From Buttiauxella agrestis (GTDB taxonomy: Bacteria > Pseudomonadota > Gammaproteobacteria > Enterobacterales > Enterobacteriaceae), in contig NZ_UIGI01000001.1 in assembly GCF_900446255.1 (NCBI RefSeq), positions 2,196,763 to 2,260,762 of the forward strand: 64,000 bases of DNA, in the 5' to 3' direction. Both the position numbers and the translations under genes were made by a program. The number at the start of each line of letters is the position of its first letter. Position 1 is the stretch's first letter. A model generated the notes under the pieces. It ran no database searches. It saw nothing but the letters and a program-made list of their open reading frames with translations, and had not been told where the DNA came from. Positions 35,607 through 44,491 of the stretch are shown here, piece after piece.

Positions 35607-36842
35607 ATGCTCACTACCATCATTTACCGCAGTCATATCTGTAAGAACGTACCCTTTACCTCGGTCATGGATATGGTTGCCGTCGCCAATGTTAAAAATG
35701 CACAGGCCGATGTGACAGGCATACTGCTGTTTAACGGCACACACTTCTTTCAGCTGATTGAAGGCCCGGAAGCGAGTGTTTTGAACATCTACCAGCATAT
35801 TTGTCAGGACGAGCGCCACCACAACATCGTGGAGCTGCTGTGTGACTACGCCCCAGCGCGACGGTTTGGCAAAACCGGTATGGAACTCTTTGATTTAAGA
35901 GAATATGAAGGGCATGAAGTCCTGCAAGCGGTACTCGATAAAGGGACAACCAAGTATCAGCTTATTTATAACGATCGGGCGCTTAAATTTTTGCGTACAT
36001 TCGTTGAGGCGACTGAAAAAGAAAACTATTTTGAAATTCCGCCAGCGGACTCCTGGGTCTTTGTTACGGATGACAAAAAACTCAGCCACACGAGCGTTCA
36101 TTCAGGGGCTGTGGTTCCTGAAAACGCCGCAGATTGTCGCTTCGCATTCCAGCCAATGGTTGACCCTTTTGCCCAGAAAATTTTGTCTACTGAAGCTTTG
36201 CTACGCACTCCCGGCGGCGATTCTCCAGCCAGCTATTTTGCCGGGCTTACCGGTAACGCGCTGTACGAAGCCGACCTGAATAGCAAAAAAGTGGCCTTTG
36301 CGATGGCGAGTGCGCTCAAGCTTGGCGAGCACTCTGTTTCGGTTAACCTGTTCCCCATGACACTGGTGATGGTCCCCGATGCAGTAGATTTTTTGCTCAG
36401 GGAAATTCAGCTAAATGGACTGGTCCCGGAACAGGTAACGGTAGAGTTCACTGAGAGCGAGGTGATTTCGCGCATTGATGAATTTACCGGTGCCATCAGG
36501 CAACTGAAAGCTGCGGGAATTAGCGTCGCAATAGACCATTTTGGGGCCGGTTTTGGCGGCCTTTTGTTACTGGCTCAGTTTCAGCCAGACAGAATTAAAA
36601 TTAACCGCGAACTGATTAAGAATGTTCATAAAAGTGGCCCGCGTCAGGCCATCATTCAGGCGATTATTAAGTGCTGTGCCTCGCTGGAAATCTCCATTTC
36701 AGCGGTGGGAGTGGAGAAGGCCGAGGAGTGGATGTGGCTGGAATCAGCCGGAATCACGCAGTTCCAGGGGAACTTATTTGCCAGCGCTTGTCTGAACGGA
36801 ATATCCGCTGTGGCCTGGCCTGAAAGGAAAGCAGATCTCTGA
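35607..36842 (+). CDS. bluF: BluF blue-light sensor with degenerate EAL domain
   Basis: This 411-aa protein has an N-terminal BLUF domain (1-95) with the flavin-site Tyr7, Asn31 and Gln49, and a C-terminal EAL domain (about 155-405). It matches E. coli BluF throughout, for example VELLCDYAPARRFGKTGMEL. The EAL domain has TEALLR and VEFTESEV but the DDFG motif is IDHFGAG, so key metal ligands are missing, as in E. coli BluF, which has no phosphodiesterase activity. It binds BluR under blue light and releases it from DNA. The next gene is bluR, in the same direction. Confidence 0.95.
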   Translation: MLTTIIYRSHICKNVPFTSVMDMVAVANVKNAQADVTGILLFNGTHFFQLIEGPEASVLNIYQHICQDERHHNIVELLCDYAPARRFGKTGMELFDLREYEGHEVLQAVLDKGTTKYQLIYNDRALKFLRTFVEATEKENYFEIPPADSWVFVTDDKKLSHTSVHSGAVVPENAADCRFAFQPMVDPFAQKILSTEALLRTPGGDSPASYFAGLTGNALYEADLNSKKVAFAMASALKLGEHSVSVNLFPMTLVMVPDAVDFLLREIQLNGLVPEQVTVEFTESEVISRIDEFTGAIRQLKAAGISVAIDHFGAGFGGLLLLAQFQPDRIKINRELIKNVHKSGPRQAIIQAIIKCCASLEISISAVGVEKAEEWMWLESAGITQFQGNLFASACLNGISAVAWPERKADL

Positions 36843-36848
36843 ATCAGG

Positions 36849-36877
36849 TTGTACAATGAAAAAAATAAGTTGTACAA
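36849..36877. promoter_or_regulatory. Pair of TTGTACAA palindromes upstream of bluR
   Basis: Two identical palindromic octamers TTGTACAA lie at 36849-36856 and 36870-36877. Their starts are 21 bp apart, two turns of the helix, so they face the same side. They begin 7 bp after the bluF stop and end 57 bp before the bluR ATG. Autoregulation by BluR is the likely reading, inferred from the MerR/MlrA-type recognition sequence. Confidence 0.68.
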
Positions 36878-36934
36878 GCCGCACGGAGTCGTTAGTTTCG
36901 ACATGGAAGTGTTAAGTTTACAACGAGGGAATGA

Positions 36935-37672
36935 ATGACCTTATACAGTATCGGTGAAGTCGCCGAACGATGTGCAATCAACCCCGTCACGCTGCGCGCG
37001 TGGCAGCGCCGCTACGGTCTCTTTAAACCGCAGAGGAGCGAGGGCGGGCATCGGCAGTTTGATGACGAAGATATCCTGCGTATCGAAGAGATTAAACGCC
37101 TGATTAAGAGCGGTGTGTCCGTAGGCAAGGTTAAAGCTTTACTTGAAGCAAACCAGATTACGGCTCACGACCATGATGCCTGGCGGTTACAGCAAGAAGA
37201 GGTGATGACCGTTTTGCGTTTTGTCCAACCGGCGAAACTGCGTGCAAAAATCGCGTCCATGGGGCGTGAAATCCCGGTTGATACCCTGATTGACCATGTT
37301 TTTATCCCGGTTCGTCAATGCCTTAGCCTCGATAAATATACCTCCAGAGCAATGATAAGCCTGCTTGATGGGTTGCTGATTGACTATGTTGTCCAGCGCC
37401 TTGCTGAATCACGCAACACTGAAGGTCAAGACACATTAATGATTGGCTGGGAAAGTGATGACCGTACCCGCCTGTGGCTCGAGGCCTGGCGTCTGTCACA
37501 ACATGGCTGGCGTCCTGATGTGCTGGCCGATCCGCTAGACTCTCCCCGTCCGGAATTATTCCCAGGCCAACATGTTTTTGTCTGGACAGGAAAGGCATTA
37601 ACTCTGCGCCAACAAGAACAACTGGAACACTGGCAAAAACAAGGGTTTGCCATCAAATTTCACGCGGGTTAA
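36935..37672 (+). CDS. bluR: BluR MerR-type repressor
   Basis: This 245-aa protein has an N-terminal MerR winged helix ([44 protein letters not shown]) followed by a larger effector-binding region. Length and sequence match E. coli BluR (YcgE). It represses ycgZ-ymgA-ariR and is antagonised by light-activated BluF. The 92-bp gap from bluF carries two TTGTACAA sites. No B12-binding motif (DxHxxG) is seen in the C-terminal domain, in line with E. coli BluR. Confidence 0.93.
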   Translation: MTLYSIGEVAERCAINPVTLRAWQRRYGLFKPQRSEGGHRQFDDEDILRIEEIKRLIKSGVSVGKVKALLEANQITAHDHDAWRLQQEEVMTVLRFVQPAKLRAKIASMGREIPVDTLIDHVFIPVRQCLSLDKYTSRAMISLLDGLLIDYVVQRLAESRNTEGQDTLMIGWESDDRTRLWLEAWRLSQHGWRPDVLADPLDSPRPELFPGQHVFVWTGKALTLRQQEQLEHWQKQGFAIKFHAG

Positions 37673-37977
37673 GGATGACCTGGCTGACTCCTCATCGTAT
37701 TGATACTGCCGTTTTAATTTTGTACGAATCGTACAGAACGGACCGCGCCACTCCGTACTAAAATTACACAACCCATATAAAAAACATATAACAAAGCCCT
37801 GTGTCATATCATTGCTCGTGCTTTTGGGGAGATATATAGTCTGCGTCACAGTTTGACGATGTAATAAAATTACGAATTCAGTTTTATTACCCAGATTTCT
37901 CTCTATCAGGTTGCAGTGAAAATTTCAGGCATCCTGATACGCTTTAATGAATCGCTATCAGACAGGCACGTAAGCAA
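37673..37977. promoter_or_regulatory. Intergenic region with two perfect inverted repeats
   Basis: Between bluR and the LysR gene there are two perfect inverted repeats. TGTACG-AAT-CGTACA is at 37721-37735 and contains the TGTAC core of the BluR-like sites. GTAATAAAA and TTTTATTAC are at 37861-37869 and 37882-37890, about 88 bp before the LysR start, a position suited to an operator. Neither is followed by a T-run. No gene is seen in the 305 bases. Confidence 0.5.
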
Positions 37978-38889
37978 ATGGAGTTAAGACACATCCGTTA
38001 TTTTTTGGCCGTTGCCGATGCCAAAAGCTTTACCTATGCAGCAGAAAAATTGGGTATTGGTCAACCTCCACTGAGCATACAGATCCGTGATCTGGAGAAC
38101 GAAGTTGGCACCAAACTTTTCCATCGAATTGCCCGGGGTATCGAATTAACTGCTGCGGGCATTGCATTTTATAATGCGGTAAAAGTGCTACCGGGTTTGG
38201 TTGAAGAGGCAAAGTTATCAGCACTTTTAGCTTCGCGTGGCGAATTGGGTGTCCTGCAAGTCGGTTTCACCTCGTCGTCGGCATTTAATTCAGTCGTAAC
38301 CCGCAGTATTAAAAAATTCAATAACGACTACAAAAACGTCAGTCTGCAATTAGACGAAGCGCATACCGACAATCTGATTAAAGCGGTAGAAAACGGCACC
38401 ATTGATGTCGCTTTTGTGCGCACCGATCATCTTTATAGCGATTCGCTGGAGCTGAAATTACTGTTGCAGGAGCCTTTGACCATCGTGCTCCCGGAGCATC
38501 ATGCCTATATCGCGCAAAGCCATATCACACTGAATCAACTGGCAAATGAAGAGATGATTTTGTGTCCGCGTAATTACAGTGTCCAGTTACATGACACGAT
38601 TTACGCTCTCTTTGAACGAGCAGGATGCACGCCAACCGTGAAGCAAACTGCGCCACAATTATCCTCGATAATTAATCTGGTTTCGGCGGGTATAGGTGTT
38701 TCGATTGTGCCGTCATCCATGAAGACAATGAGCCATTCTTCATCCGGTGTTGCATTTTATGACATCGTGGAAGAGGGGGCTTATATTCCATTGTCGGTAG
38801 TCAGCCGAATTCATGATTCATCACCTATTGTGAAAAACTTTATTAATAACGTGCTGGCGACGCACGCGGAAATGTTATCAGACCAATAG
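37978..38889 (+). CDS. LysR-type transcriptional regulator next to yeeA-like gene
   Basis: This 303-aa protein is a standard LysR regulator: helix-turn-helix RYFLAVADAKSFTYAAEKLGI with IQIRDLENEVGTKLFHR, and a periplasmic-binding-protein-like effector domain (VLQVGFTSSSAFNSVV, VENGTIDVAFVR, LVSAGIGVSIVP). It lies 37 bp upstream of the FUSC-family gene in the same direction, so the two form a likely operon and it probably regulates it. The effector is unknown. Confidence 0.9.
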   Translation: MELRHIRYFLAVADAKSFTYAAEKLGIGQPPLSIQIRDLENEVGTKLFHRIARGIELTAAGIAFYNAVKVLPGLVEEAKLSALLASRGELGVLQVGFTSSSAFNSVVTRSIKKFNNDYKNVSLQLDEAHTDNLIKAVENGTIDVAFVRTDHLYSDSLELKLLLQEPLTIVLPEHHAYIAQSHITLNQLANEEMILCPRNYSVQLHDTIYALFERAGCTPTVKQTAPQLSSIINLVSAGIGVSIVPSSMKTMSHSSSGVAFYDIVEEGAYIPLSVVSRIHDSSPIVKNFINNVLATHAEMLSDQ

Positions 38890-38926
38890 TTGCCCCGAAA
38901 TATTCTTGATTCATTGTGACGAGTAA

Positions 38927-40021
38927 ATGAAAAAATCTATTTTTGCGGTTCGTCGTGACAAAGCCTTAACGCCTGTGGAGTTATATGCTCATCAGCGCTA
39001 CCGCATTATTCATGGCATTCGCATCGCCGTGGCATTTGTCCTGACATTTCTGATTATCAGAATGGCTAATTTACCCGATCATTCCTGGCCGCTGATTACC
39101 TTAGTGGTGGTGATGGGACCCATCAGTTTTTGGGGCAATGTCATTCCGCGCGCCTTTGAGCGTATGGCGGGGACGGTCACGGGGGCGATTTTAGGCATCA
39201 TCGCCTTACATATCGAAATGTATTCTCTGCCATTAATGCTGGTGTGGTGCGGCTGTGCGGCCTTTCTTTGCGGTTATTTGACCATGAGTAAGCGCCCGTA
39301 TGCCGCACTGCTAATTGGGATCACACTGGCGGTGGTGAGCAGTGCCCCTGCGGGGGATATTCAGACCGCATTATGGCGTAGTACAAATATCATTCTGGGC
39401 TGTATTCTGGCGATGTTTTTCACCAGTATATATCCGCAGCGGGCTTTTATTCACTGGCGCATTCAGCTGGCTACATTCCTGAATGATTTTGCAAAAGTCA
39501 GCGCCAGCGGATTTTCGTGGAATATTTTGAGCCGTCCGAATCTCACCAAACTTAATTCACGTATTCTGGGGAATGTCGTGAAAATGCGTAGCCTGATTAT
39601 GCCGGTCAGTAAAGAAACGGGGATTTCAAAAAATTATCTGGATGAGATTCAGTCTATTTCCAGGGATATGATTGCCACGCAGCAATTACAAGTTGAGGCG
39701 CATTGGGCATCTCGCGGGAGTCGTTTTCTGATTCTGAATTCGCGCTCACTCGCCGAAGTGCAAAAAATGACGCAACAAACATTACAGGTGTTAGCTCACG
39801 CCTTATATGAAGGCAACCCTTCTCCAGCGGCGGCGAATAGCGAACGACTCAATGACATCACTACTGAATTACATGAATTGTTATTGGCGCATTCGGGGGA
39901 TGAAGTGGTGGAGAGCGCCGTCCATGGCTACGTCTGGTTGAGTATTCAACTGGCTATCAAACTTGAACGATTATCGACGATCATCACCGAGGCTCTGACG
40001 GAGCAAAAATGCGCCGCCTGA
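38927..40021 (+). CDS. yeeA: FUSC family inner-membrane protein (YeeA-like)
   Basis: This 364-aa protein has six N-terminal hydrophobic segments and a C-terminal cytoplasmic half. RYRIIHGIRIAVAFVLTFLIIR, MGPISFWGNVIPRAFERMAGT and IYPQRAFIHWRIQLA match E. coli YeeA (352 aa). Members resemble half of the AaeB aromatic acid efflux proteins; transport of such compounds is inferred only. It follows a LysR regulator in an apparent operon and is convergent with the OYE reductase gene, 14 bp away. Confidence 0.88.
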   Translation: MKKSIFAVRRDKALTPVELYAHQRYRIIHGIRIAVAFVLTFLIIRMANLPDHSWPLITLVVVMGPISFWGNVIPRAFERMAGTVTGAILGIIALHIEMYSLPLMLVWCGCAAFLCGYLTMSKRPYAALLIGITLAVVSSAPAGDIQTALWRSTNIILGCILAMFFTSIYPQRAFIHWRIQLATFLNDFAKVSASGFSWNILSRPNLTKLNSRILGNVVKMRSLIMPVSKETGISKNYLDEIQSISRDMIATQQLQVEAHWASRGSRFLILNSRSLAEVQKMTQQTLQVLAHALYEGNPSPAAANSERLNDITTELHELLLAHSGDEVVESAVHGYVWLSIQLAIKLERLSTIITEALTEQKCAA

Positions 40022-40035
40022 GCTTCAGCATCGCC

Positions 40036-41142
40036 TCAGGCCTCAGCCGTCAGCAAGGGATAATCGGTATAACCGACTTCGGTGCCACCAAATAGGGTTG
40101 CCGGATTGCCAATATCTGCCAAAGGAAGATTGCCTTTCAGACGACGCGGGAAATCCGGGTTGGCGATAAACGGGCGACCAAAAGCCACCAGGTCCACCAC
40201 TCCTGCTGCCAGCAGTTTATCGGCTTTTTCACGCGTGTAATTTCCCGCGACGATGATCGCCCCGCTGAACGTCGCCCGCAGAGTTTCTCTGAACTCATAT
40301 GGTATCTGCGGCGCATCATCCCAGTCTGCTTCGGCCAGGTGAATAAAGGCAATGCCTTTGGTTTCACACCAGGCGGCCAGGGCCAGAATGGCTTCACTGG
40401 TCTGCGAGTCGTCCATCCCGCGCTGGGTAATAAACGGTGCAAGGCGAATGCCGGTGCGGTCAGCGCCAATGGCATTGCTGATGGCTTCCAGCACTTCCTG
40501 CGCAAAACGCACCCGGTTTGCCAGACTGCCGCCATATTCATCGGTACGTTTATTCGAGGTGCGTCGCAAAAATTGGTCAATCAGATAACCGTTTCCACCG
40601 TGGATTTCCACGCCGTCAAACCCGGCAGCCATGGCATTAATGGCCGCCTGGCGGTAATCCGCAATCACCTGTTGAATATCATCATGAGTCAGTTCACGTG
40701 GCACCGGGCAGGCGACCATTTCCCCGACGCCATGGCTGTTCACTACCCACACCTGCGCGTCTGGCGACAACGCGGAAGGGGCAACAGGCTTGCCGTCGGG
40801 ATGAAAACTTTCGTGAGACATACGGCCCACGTGCCATAGCTGAGAGAATATTTTGCCATCGACTTTATGGACTGCGTCCGTCACCAACCGCCAACCCGCG
40901 ACCTGTTCCGCAGAATGAATACCCGGCGTCCAGGAATATCCCTGACCCTGGGGAGAAATTTGCGTGGCTTCGGTGATGATAAGCCCGGCCCCGGCTCGCT
41001 GCTGGTAATACTCTGCCATCAACGCCGTGGGGATATTGCCCGGTTGTGCGGCGCGGGCGCGGGTCATCGGGGCCATCACGATTCGGCTTTTCAGTTCGAC
41101 AGCGCCAACTTGCGTGTTCTCAAACAGGGTACGTTGCTTCAT
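40036..41142 (-). CDS. Old yellow enzyme-family alkene reductase (NemA-like)
   Basis: This 368-aa FMN enzyme is about the length of NemA (365 aa). The substrate-binding pair His181 and Asn184 with proton donor Tyr186 is in GVEIHGGNGYLIDQF. FMN-contacting parts are RIVMAPMTRARA, TEATQIS, RLAPFITQ and VDLVAFGRPFIANPDF. It reduces activated C=C bonds with NAD(P)H, and relatives also act on nitro compounds. It is divergent from a LysR gene 102 bp away, the usual layout for a regulated OYE. Confidence 0.9.
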   Translation of the reverse strand: MKQRTLFENTQVGAVELKSRIVMAPMTRARAAQPGNIPTALMAEYYQQRAGAGLIITEATQISPQGQGYSWTPGIHSAEQVAGWRLVTDAVHKVDGKIFSQLWHVGRMSHESFHPDGKPVAPSALSPDAQVWVVNSHGVGEMVACPVPRELTHDDIQQVIADYRQAAINAMAAGFDGVEIHGGNGYLIDQFLRRTSNKRTDEYGGSLANRVRFAQEVLEAISNAIGADRTGIRLAPFITQRGMDDSQTSEAILALAAWCETKGIAFIHLAEADWDDAPQIPYEFRETLRATFSGAIIVAGNYTREKADKLLAAGVVDLVAFGRPFIANPDFPRRLKGNLPLADIGNPATLFGGTEVGYTDYPLLTAEA

Positions 41143-41244
41143 GTTTTATTCTCCTGGGAGGTCAGTTATGGCTTGACTTTACGCCCTGCGAATCGCTTTG
41201 ATAATGGCAGCGAAAACTGATTCTCTATTCAGGAAAACCAAATA

Positions 41245-42156
41245 ATGGGCAAACTCGAAGATATTACGTTGCTGGTGGAAGTGGTTGAGGCGGGTGGGCT
41301 GGCTGCCGCCGGACGCCGGATGAACCTTTCTCCCGCCACCATGACGGCCAGGTTGAAAGCGCTGGAGGAGCGTTATCAGACCCGATTTTTTAACCGCTCC
41401 ACGCGCGCCATCGCCCTGACTCGAGCCGGGGAGGAGTTTTATCACGCCGCGCTGCGCGTGCTGGAAGAAATGGCGCAGGCCGAATCGAAACTGACGCAAA
41501 AAGAGGGTGTGCTGAGTGGCAGCCTGAGGATCTCTGCATCGTCAGATTTTGGCCGCCAGTATCTGTCGCCTGCGTTGCTCGATTTTTCCCGCCTTCATCC
41601 TGAGGTCAGAAGCTCGGTGTATCTTAGCGAGAATGTGGTGGATTTGATTGCCAACCGTCTGGACATGAGCGTGCGCTTCGGTAACCTTCCGGACAGCAAT
41701 CTGGTGACTAAATTTATTCGCCCCAACCACCGTGTGCTCGTGGCGGCGAAAAGTTACCTTGAAACACACGGCATTCCTCAGCATCCCGATGAGTTGCACG
41801 GGCATCGCTGCCTGGTGATGGAGCAACGCGGCACGCTGATGAACGAGTGGCGCTTTGAAGAAAAGGGCGAATCATCGTTGGTTCGGGTCACGCCAGCGAT
41901 GGTGTGTGATGACGGCGCACTACTGCGCCAGTGGGTGCTGGCCGGAGCGGGTATCGCCAGTAAATCCTGGTGGGACGTTAAGCGCGATGTGGAGCAGGGG
42001 CGGCTGGCGGTTCTGTTTGCGGAGTGTTTTATCGGTTTCAGCCGCCATGACAAAAAACAGGTCGGCCTCCAGTTTGTCTACCCGCAACGGCGTTTCCAGC
42101 CTTTGCAGGTGACCGCTTTCAGCGAGTTTTTCATTCACTGGCTGGATAATGAATAA
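41245..42156 (+). CDS. LysR-type regulator divergent from the OYE gene
   Basis: This 303-aa protein has helix-turn-helix LVEVVEAGGLAAAGRRMNLSPATMTARLKALEERY and the LysR effector domain of the CrgA/DsdC-like type (GSLRISASSDFGRQYLSPALLDFSRLHPEV, NRLDMSVRFGNLPDSN). Its start is 102 bp from the divergent OYE reductase gene, so it probably controls that gene. Confidence 0.9.
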   Translation: MGKLEDITLLVEVVEAGGLAAAGRRMNLSPATMTARLKALEERYQTRFFNRSTRAIALTRAGEEFYHAALRVLEEMAQAESKLTQKEGVLSGSLRISASSDFGRQYLSPALLDFSRLHPEVRSSVYLSENVVDLIANRLDMSVRFGNLPDSNLVTKFIRPNHRVLVAAKSYLETHGIPQHPDELHGHRCLVMEQRGTLMNEWRFEEKGESSLVRVTPAMVCDDGALLRQWVLAGAGIASKSWWDVKRDVEQGRLAVLFAECFIGFSRHDKKQVGLQFVYPQRRFQPLQVTAFSEFFIHWLDNE

Positions 42157-42188
42157 TTCAGCCTTGATGGATTTACTCCAGGTGCCTG

Positions 42189-42222
42189 TTGTTATAAATC
42201 TGTAACAAATCCTTCTTACACT
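42189..42222 (+). promoter_or_regulatory. PHO box and -10 upstream of phoX
   Basis: TTGTTATAAATCTGTAAC at 42189-42206 matches the PhoB-binding consensus (two CTGTCAT-type repeats around an AT-rich centre) at 16 of 18 positions. Ten bases later TACACT (42217-42222) stands as the -10. That is the usual geometry, with the PHO box in place of the -35. Together with the phosphatase gene it indicates phosphate-starvation induction by PhoBR. Confidence 0.87.
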
Positions 42223-42255
42223 GCTCACTTCTGATAACAATATCGAAAGGAAGCC

Positions 42256-44223
42256 ATGATGAGCAGACCTCTTAAGCCGCTGTTTAAACAAGAACACAGC
42301 AACGAAATCAGCAATTGCAGCGCTAACCCCGTTTTCTCAGATGTTGCCAGTGCTTTTGTCAGCCGCCGCCGTTTCCTGCAACTGGGTATGCTCGCCGGCA
42401 CGGCGGTGACATTCCCGGCACTGCTGAAATCGCCTGCTGCATGGGCGGTCGAGACTGCCATGGTGCGGCCTTCTTCACTCGGTTTTAACAGCATCGCCGT
42501 TTCGACCGACGACACCGTCCGCGTGCCAGAAGGTTACGTGGCGCGACCGTTTTACCGCTGGGGCGACGCGGTGGGTTTAAAAGGCAATCTGCCAGAGTTT
42601 AAGAAAGATGGCAGCAACACGACCGATGAGCAGGCGGCTCAGGCGGGAATGCACCATGACGGGATGGCGTGGTTTGGTCTGCCGCAGGGCAGTGATGACT
42701 CGCATCACGGATTGCTGGCGATGAACCATGAGTACATCGACAATGGTTTGCTGTTTAAAGATGGTGTGGCGAACTGGAGTCTGGACAAAGTCCGCAAGGG
42801 ACAGAATGCGATGGGGGTTTCGGTTATCGAGGTGAAAAAAGAGGGGGAAAACTGGGCAGTGGTTCGCCCCTCTGAGTTTGCACGTCGCATCACCGTGAAC
42901 ACTCCAATGACTTTAACCGGGCCTGCGAAACATCATGCCCTGATGAAAACCGCAGCCGACCCGCAGGGTGAAACAGTGCTGGGCACCATGCAAAATTGCG
43001 CCAACGGGCATACGCCATGGGGAACTTATCTGACGTGTGAAGAGAACTGGTCGGATATTTTCGTTAAGAAAGCCGCGCCGAATGCACTCGAAAAACGCTA
43101 TGGCATCAGCGACAGCGATGACTCCTACCGCTGGAGTGAAGTTGACCCGCGCTTTAGCGTGGACGCCACACCGAATGAACCCAATCGCTTCGGCTGGGTG
43201 GTGGAAATTGACCCGTATAATCCGACATCAACCCCGCGTAAACATACCGCGCTCGGGCGTTTTAAACATGAAGGGGCGGCGGTGACGCTGGCTGCGGATA
43301 ACCGCGTTGTTGCCTATATGGGCGATGACCAGAAATTCGAGTACATCTATAAATTTGTTTCGGCGGGCATTTACGATGCCAGCAATCGCGAATCGGCGAT
43401 GAACCTGCTTTCTGAAGGCACGCTGTATGTGGCGAAATTTAATGACGATGGTAGCGGCCAATGGTTGCCGCTGGTTTATGGGCAATCAGGACTTGATCAC
43501 AGTAACGGTTTTGCAAGCCAGGGCGAGTTGCTGATCAAAACCCGTCTTGCCGCCGATGTGGTTGGCGCAACGAAAATGGACCGACCGGAGTGGATTGCGG
43601 TCGATACCCATACCGCGGGGAGCGTGTATTGCACGTTGACCAATAACAGCGATCGCGGCAAAGAAGGCAAAGCCCCGGTAGATGCCGCTAACCCGCGTGC
43701 TAACAATGTTTACGGGCACATCATGCACTGGAGCGAGGAGAACAGCGACCCGGCATCAACCACCTTTAAGTGGGATATTCTGGTGTTGGGCGGCAAGCCC
43801 GATAGCGTGGATGAAAAAACCAAAGGCTCAATGACCGGGGCTGAATTTGGTAGTGCGGATGGTTTGTCGTTTGACCCTCGCGGCGTGCTATGGATTCAGA
43901 CGGATGTTTCGTCCAGCACCATCAACAAAAAAGCCTACGAGGGCATGGGCAATAACCAGATGCTCGCCACCGTCCCTGGCTCCAACGAATATCGCCGTTT
44001 CCTCACCGGCCCACGCGGCTGTGAGATAACCGGCATCGCCTTTACCCCGGACAACCGTACACTGTTTATTAATATCCAGCACCCCGGCGAACCTGGCGAT
44101 GATATCAGCGACCCGGCGAATCCTACTGCCGTTTCCACCTGGCCAGATGGCGATAAAACTAGTCGCCCGCGTTCTTCCACGGTGGTGATCGTGAAAGCAG
44201 ATGGCGGAGTCATCGGCAGCTAA
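42256..44223 (+). CDS. phoX: PhoX-family alkaline phosphatase, Tat-exported
   Basis: This 655-aa protein begins with a twin-arginine signal (SRRRFLQLGMLAGTAVTF, residues 36-53) preceded by an unusually long n-region, and cleaved near AAWAVE. The body is the PhoX/DUF839 beta-propeller: GMAWFGLPQGSDDSHHGLLAMNHEY, CANGHTPWGTYLTCEENW, ADGLSFDPRGVLWIQTDVSSS, GPRGCEITGIAFTPDNRTLF. The Cys, Glu and Asp residues in these segments are those that hold the Fe-Ca cofactor. It releases phosphate from phosphomonoesters. AAGGAAG precedes the double ATG start. Confidence 0.92.
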   Translation: MMSRPLKPLFKQEHSNEISNCSANPVFSDVASAFVSRRRFLQLGMLAGTAVTFPALLKSPAAWAVETAMVRPSSLGFNSIAVSTDDTVRVPEGYVARPFYRWGDAVGLKGNLPEFKKDGSNTTDEQAAQAGMHHDGMAWFGLPQGSDDSHHGLLAMNHEYIDNGLLFKDGVANWSLDKVRKGQNAMGVSVIEVKKEGENWAVVRPSEFARRITVNTPMTLTGPAKHHALMKTAADPQGETVLGTMQNCANGHTPWGTYLTCEENWSDIFVKKAAPNALEKRYGISDSDDSYRWSEVDPRFSVDATPNEPNRFGWVVEIDPYNPTSTPRKHTALGRFKHEGAAVTLAADNRVVAYMGDDQKFEYIYKFVSAGIYDASNRESAMNLLSEGTLYVAKFNDDGSGQWLPLVYGQSGLDHSNGFASQGELLIKTRLAADVVGATKMDRPEWIAVDTHTAGSVYCTLTNNSDRGKEGKAPVDAANPRANNVYGHIMHWSEENSDPASTTFKWDILVLGGKPDSVDEKTKGSMTGAEFGSADGLSFDPRGVLWIQTDVSSSTINKKAYEGMGNNQMLATVPGSNEYRRFLTGPRGCEITGIAFTPDNRTLFINIQHPGEPGDDISDPANPTAVSTWPDGDKTSRPRSSTVVIVKADGGVIGS

Positions 44224-44229
44224 TCAGTA

Positions 44230-44255
44230 ACGGCCTCTGTGAAGAGGCCGTATTT
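44230..44255 (+). terminator. Terminator after phoX
   Basis: ACGGCCTC and GAGGCCGT form an 8-bp stem with loop TGTGAA, followed by ATTTCC. It lies 7 bp past the phoX stop. The T-run is short. Confidence 0.75.
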
Positions 44256-44268
44256 CCACAGACAATGA

Positions 44269-44376
44269 GGTGATACTGGAATCATTTCCTTTAACGGCCC
44301 GTTATTATCAGACCAAAACTTCGGTTACACCGGGCACGGCGATGCCTCAGCAACGCTGGTTTTGACATATCAATAA
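44269..44376 (+). pseudogene. Remnant of a fimbrial subunit gene (C-terminal end)
   Basis: In the frame ending at TAA 44374-44376, the DNA reads IISFNGPLLSDQNFGYTGHG and then DASATLVLTYQ-stop. This has the polar stretch and final alternating strand typical of pilin-family C-termini; the window's own subunits end in ATLNLTYQ, FDLQYQ and FTLTYE. The frame is closed upstream by TGA at 44266 and no start or signal peptide is present. It is probably the tail of a lost fimbrial subunit or adhesin gene. Confidence 0.55.
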
Positions 44377-44491
44377 TTCGACTGAGCTGAAGAGGCAATA
44401 AAATTAAATTTATTGCCCTTTTCGTGAAGGCCATACTATCTGTAACGGAAGGTAGAGGATTAATCAGGCAGCCCTGGCTCGAAAGTTCGGG

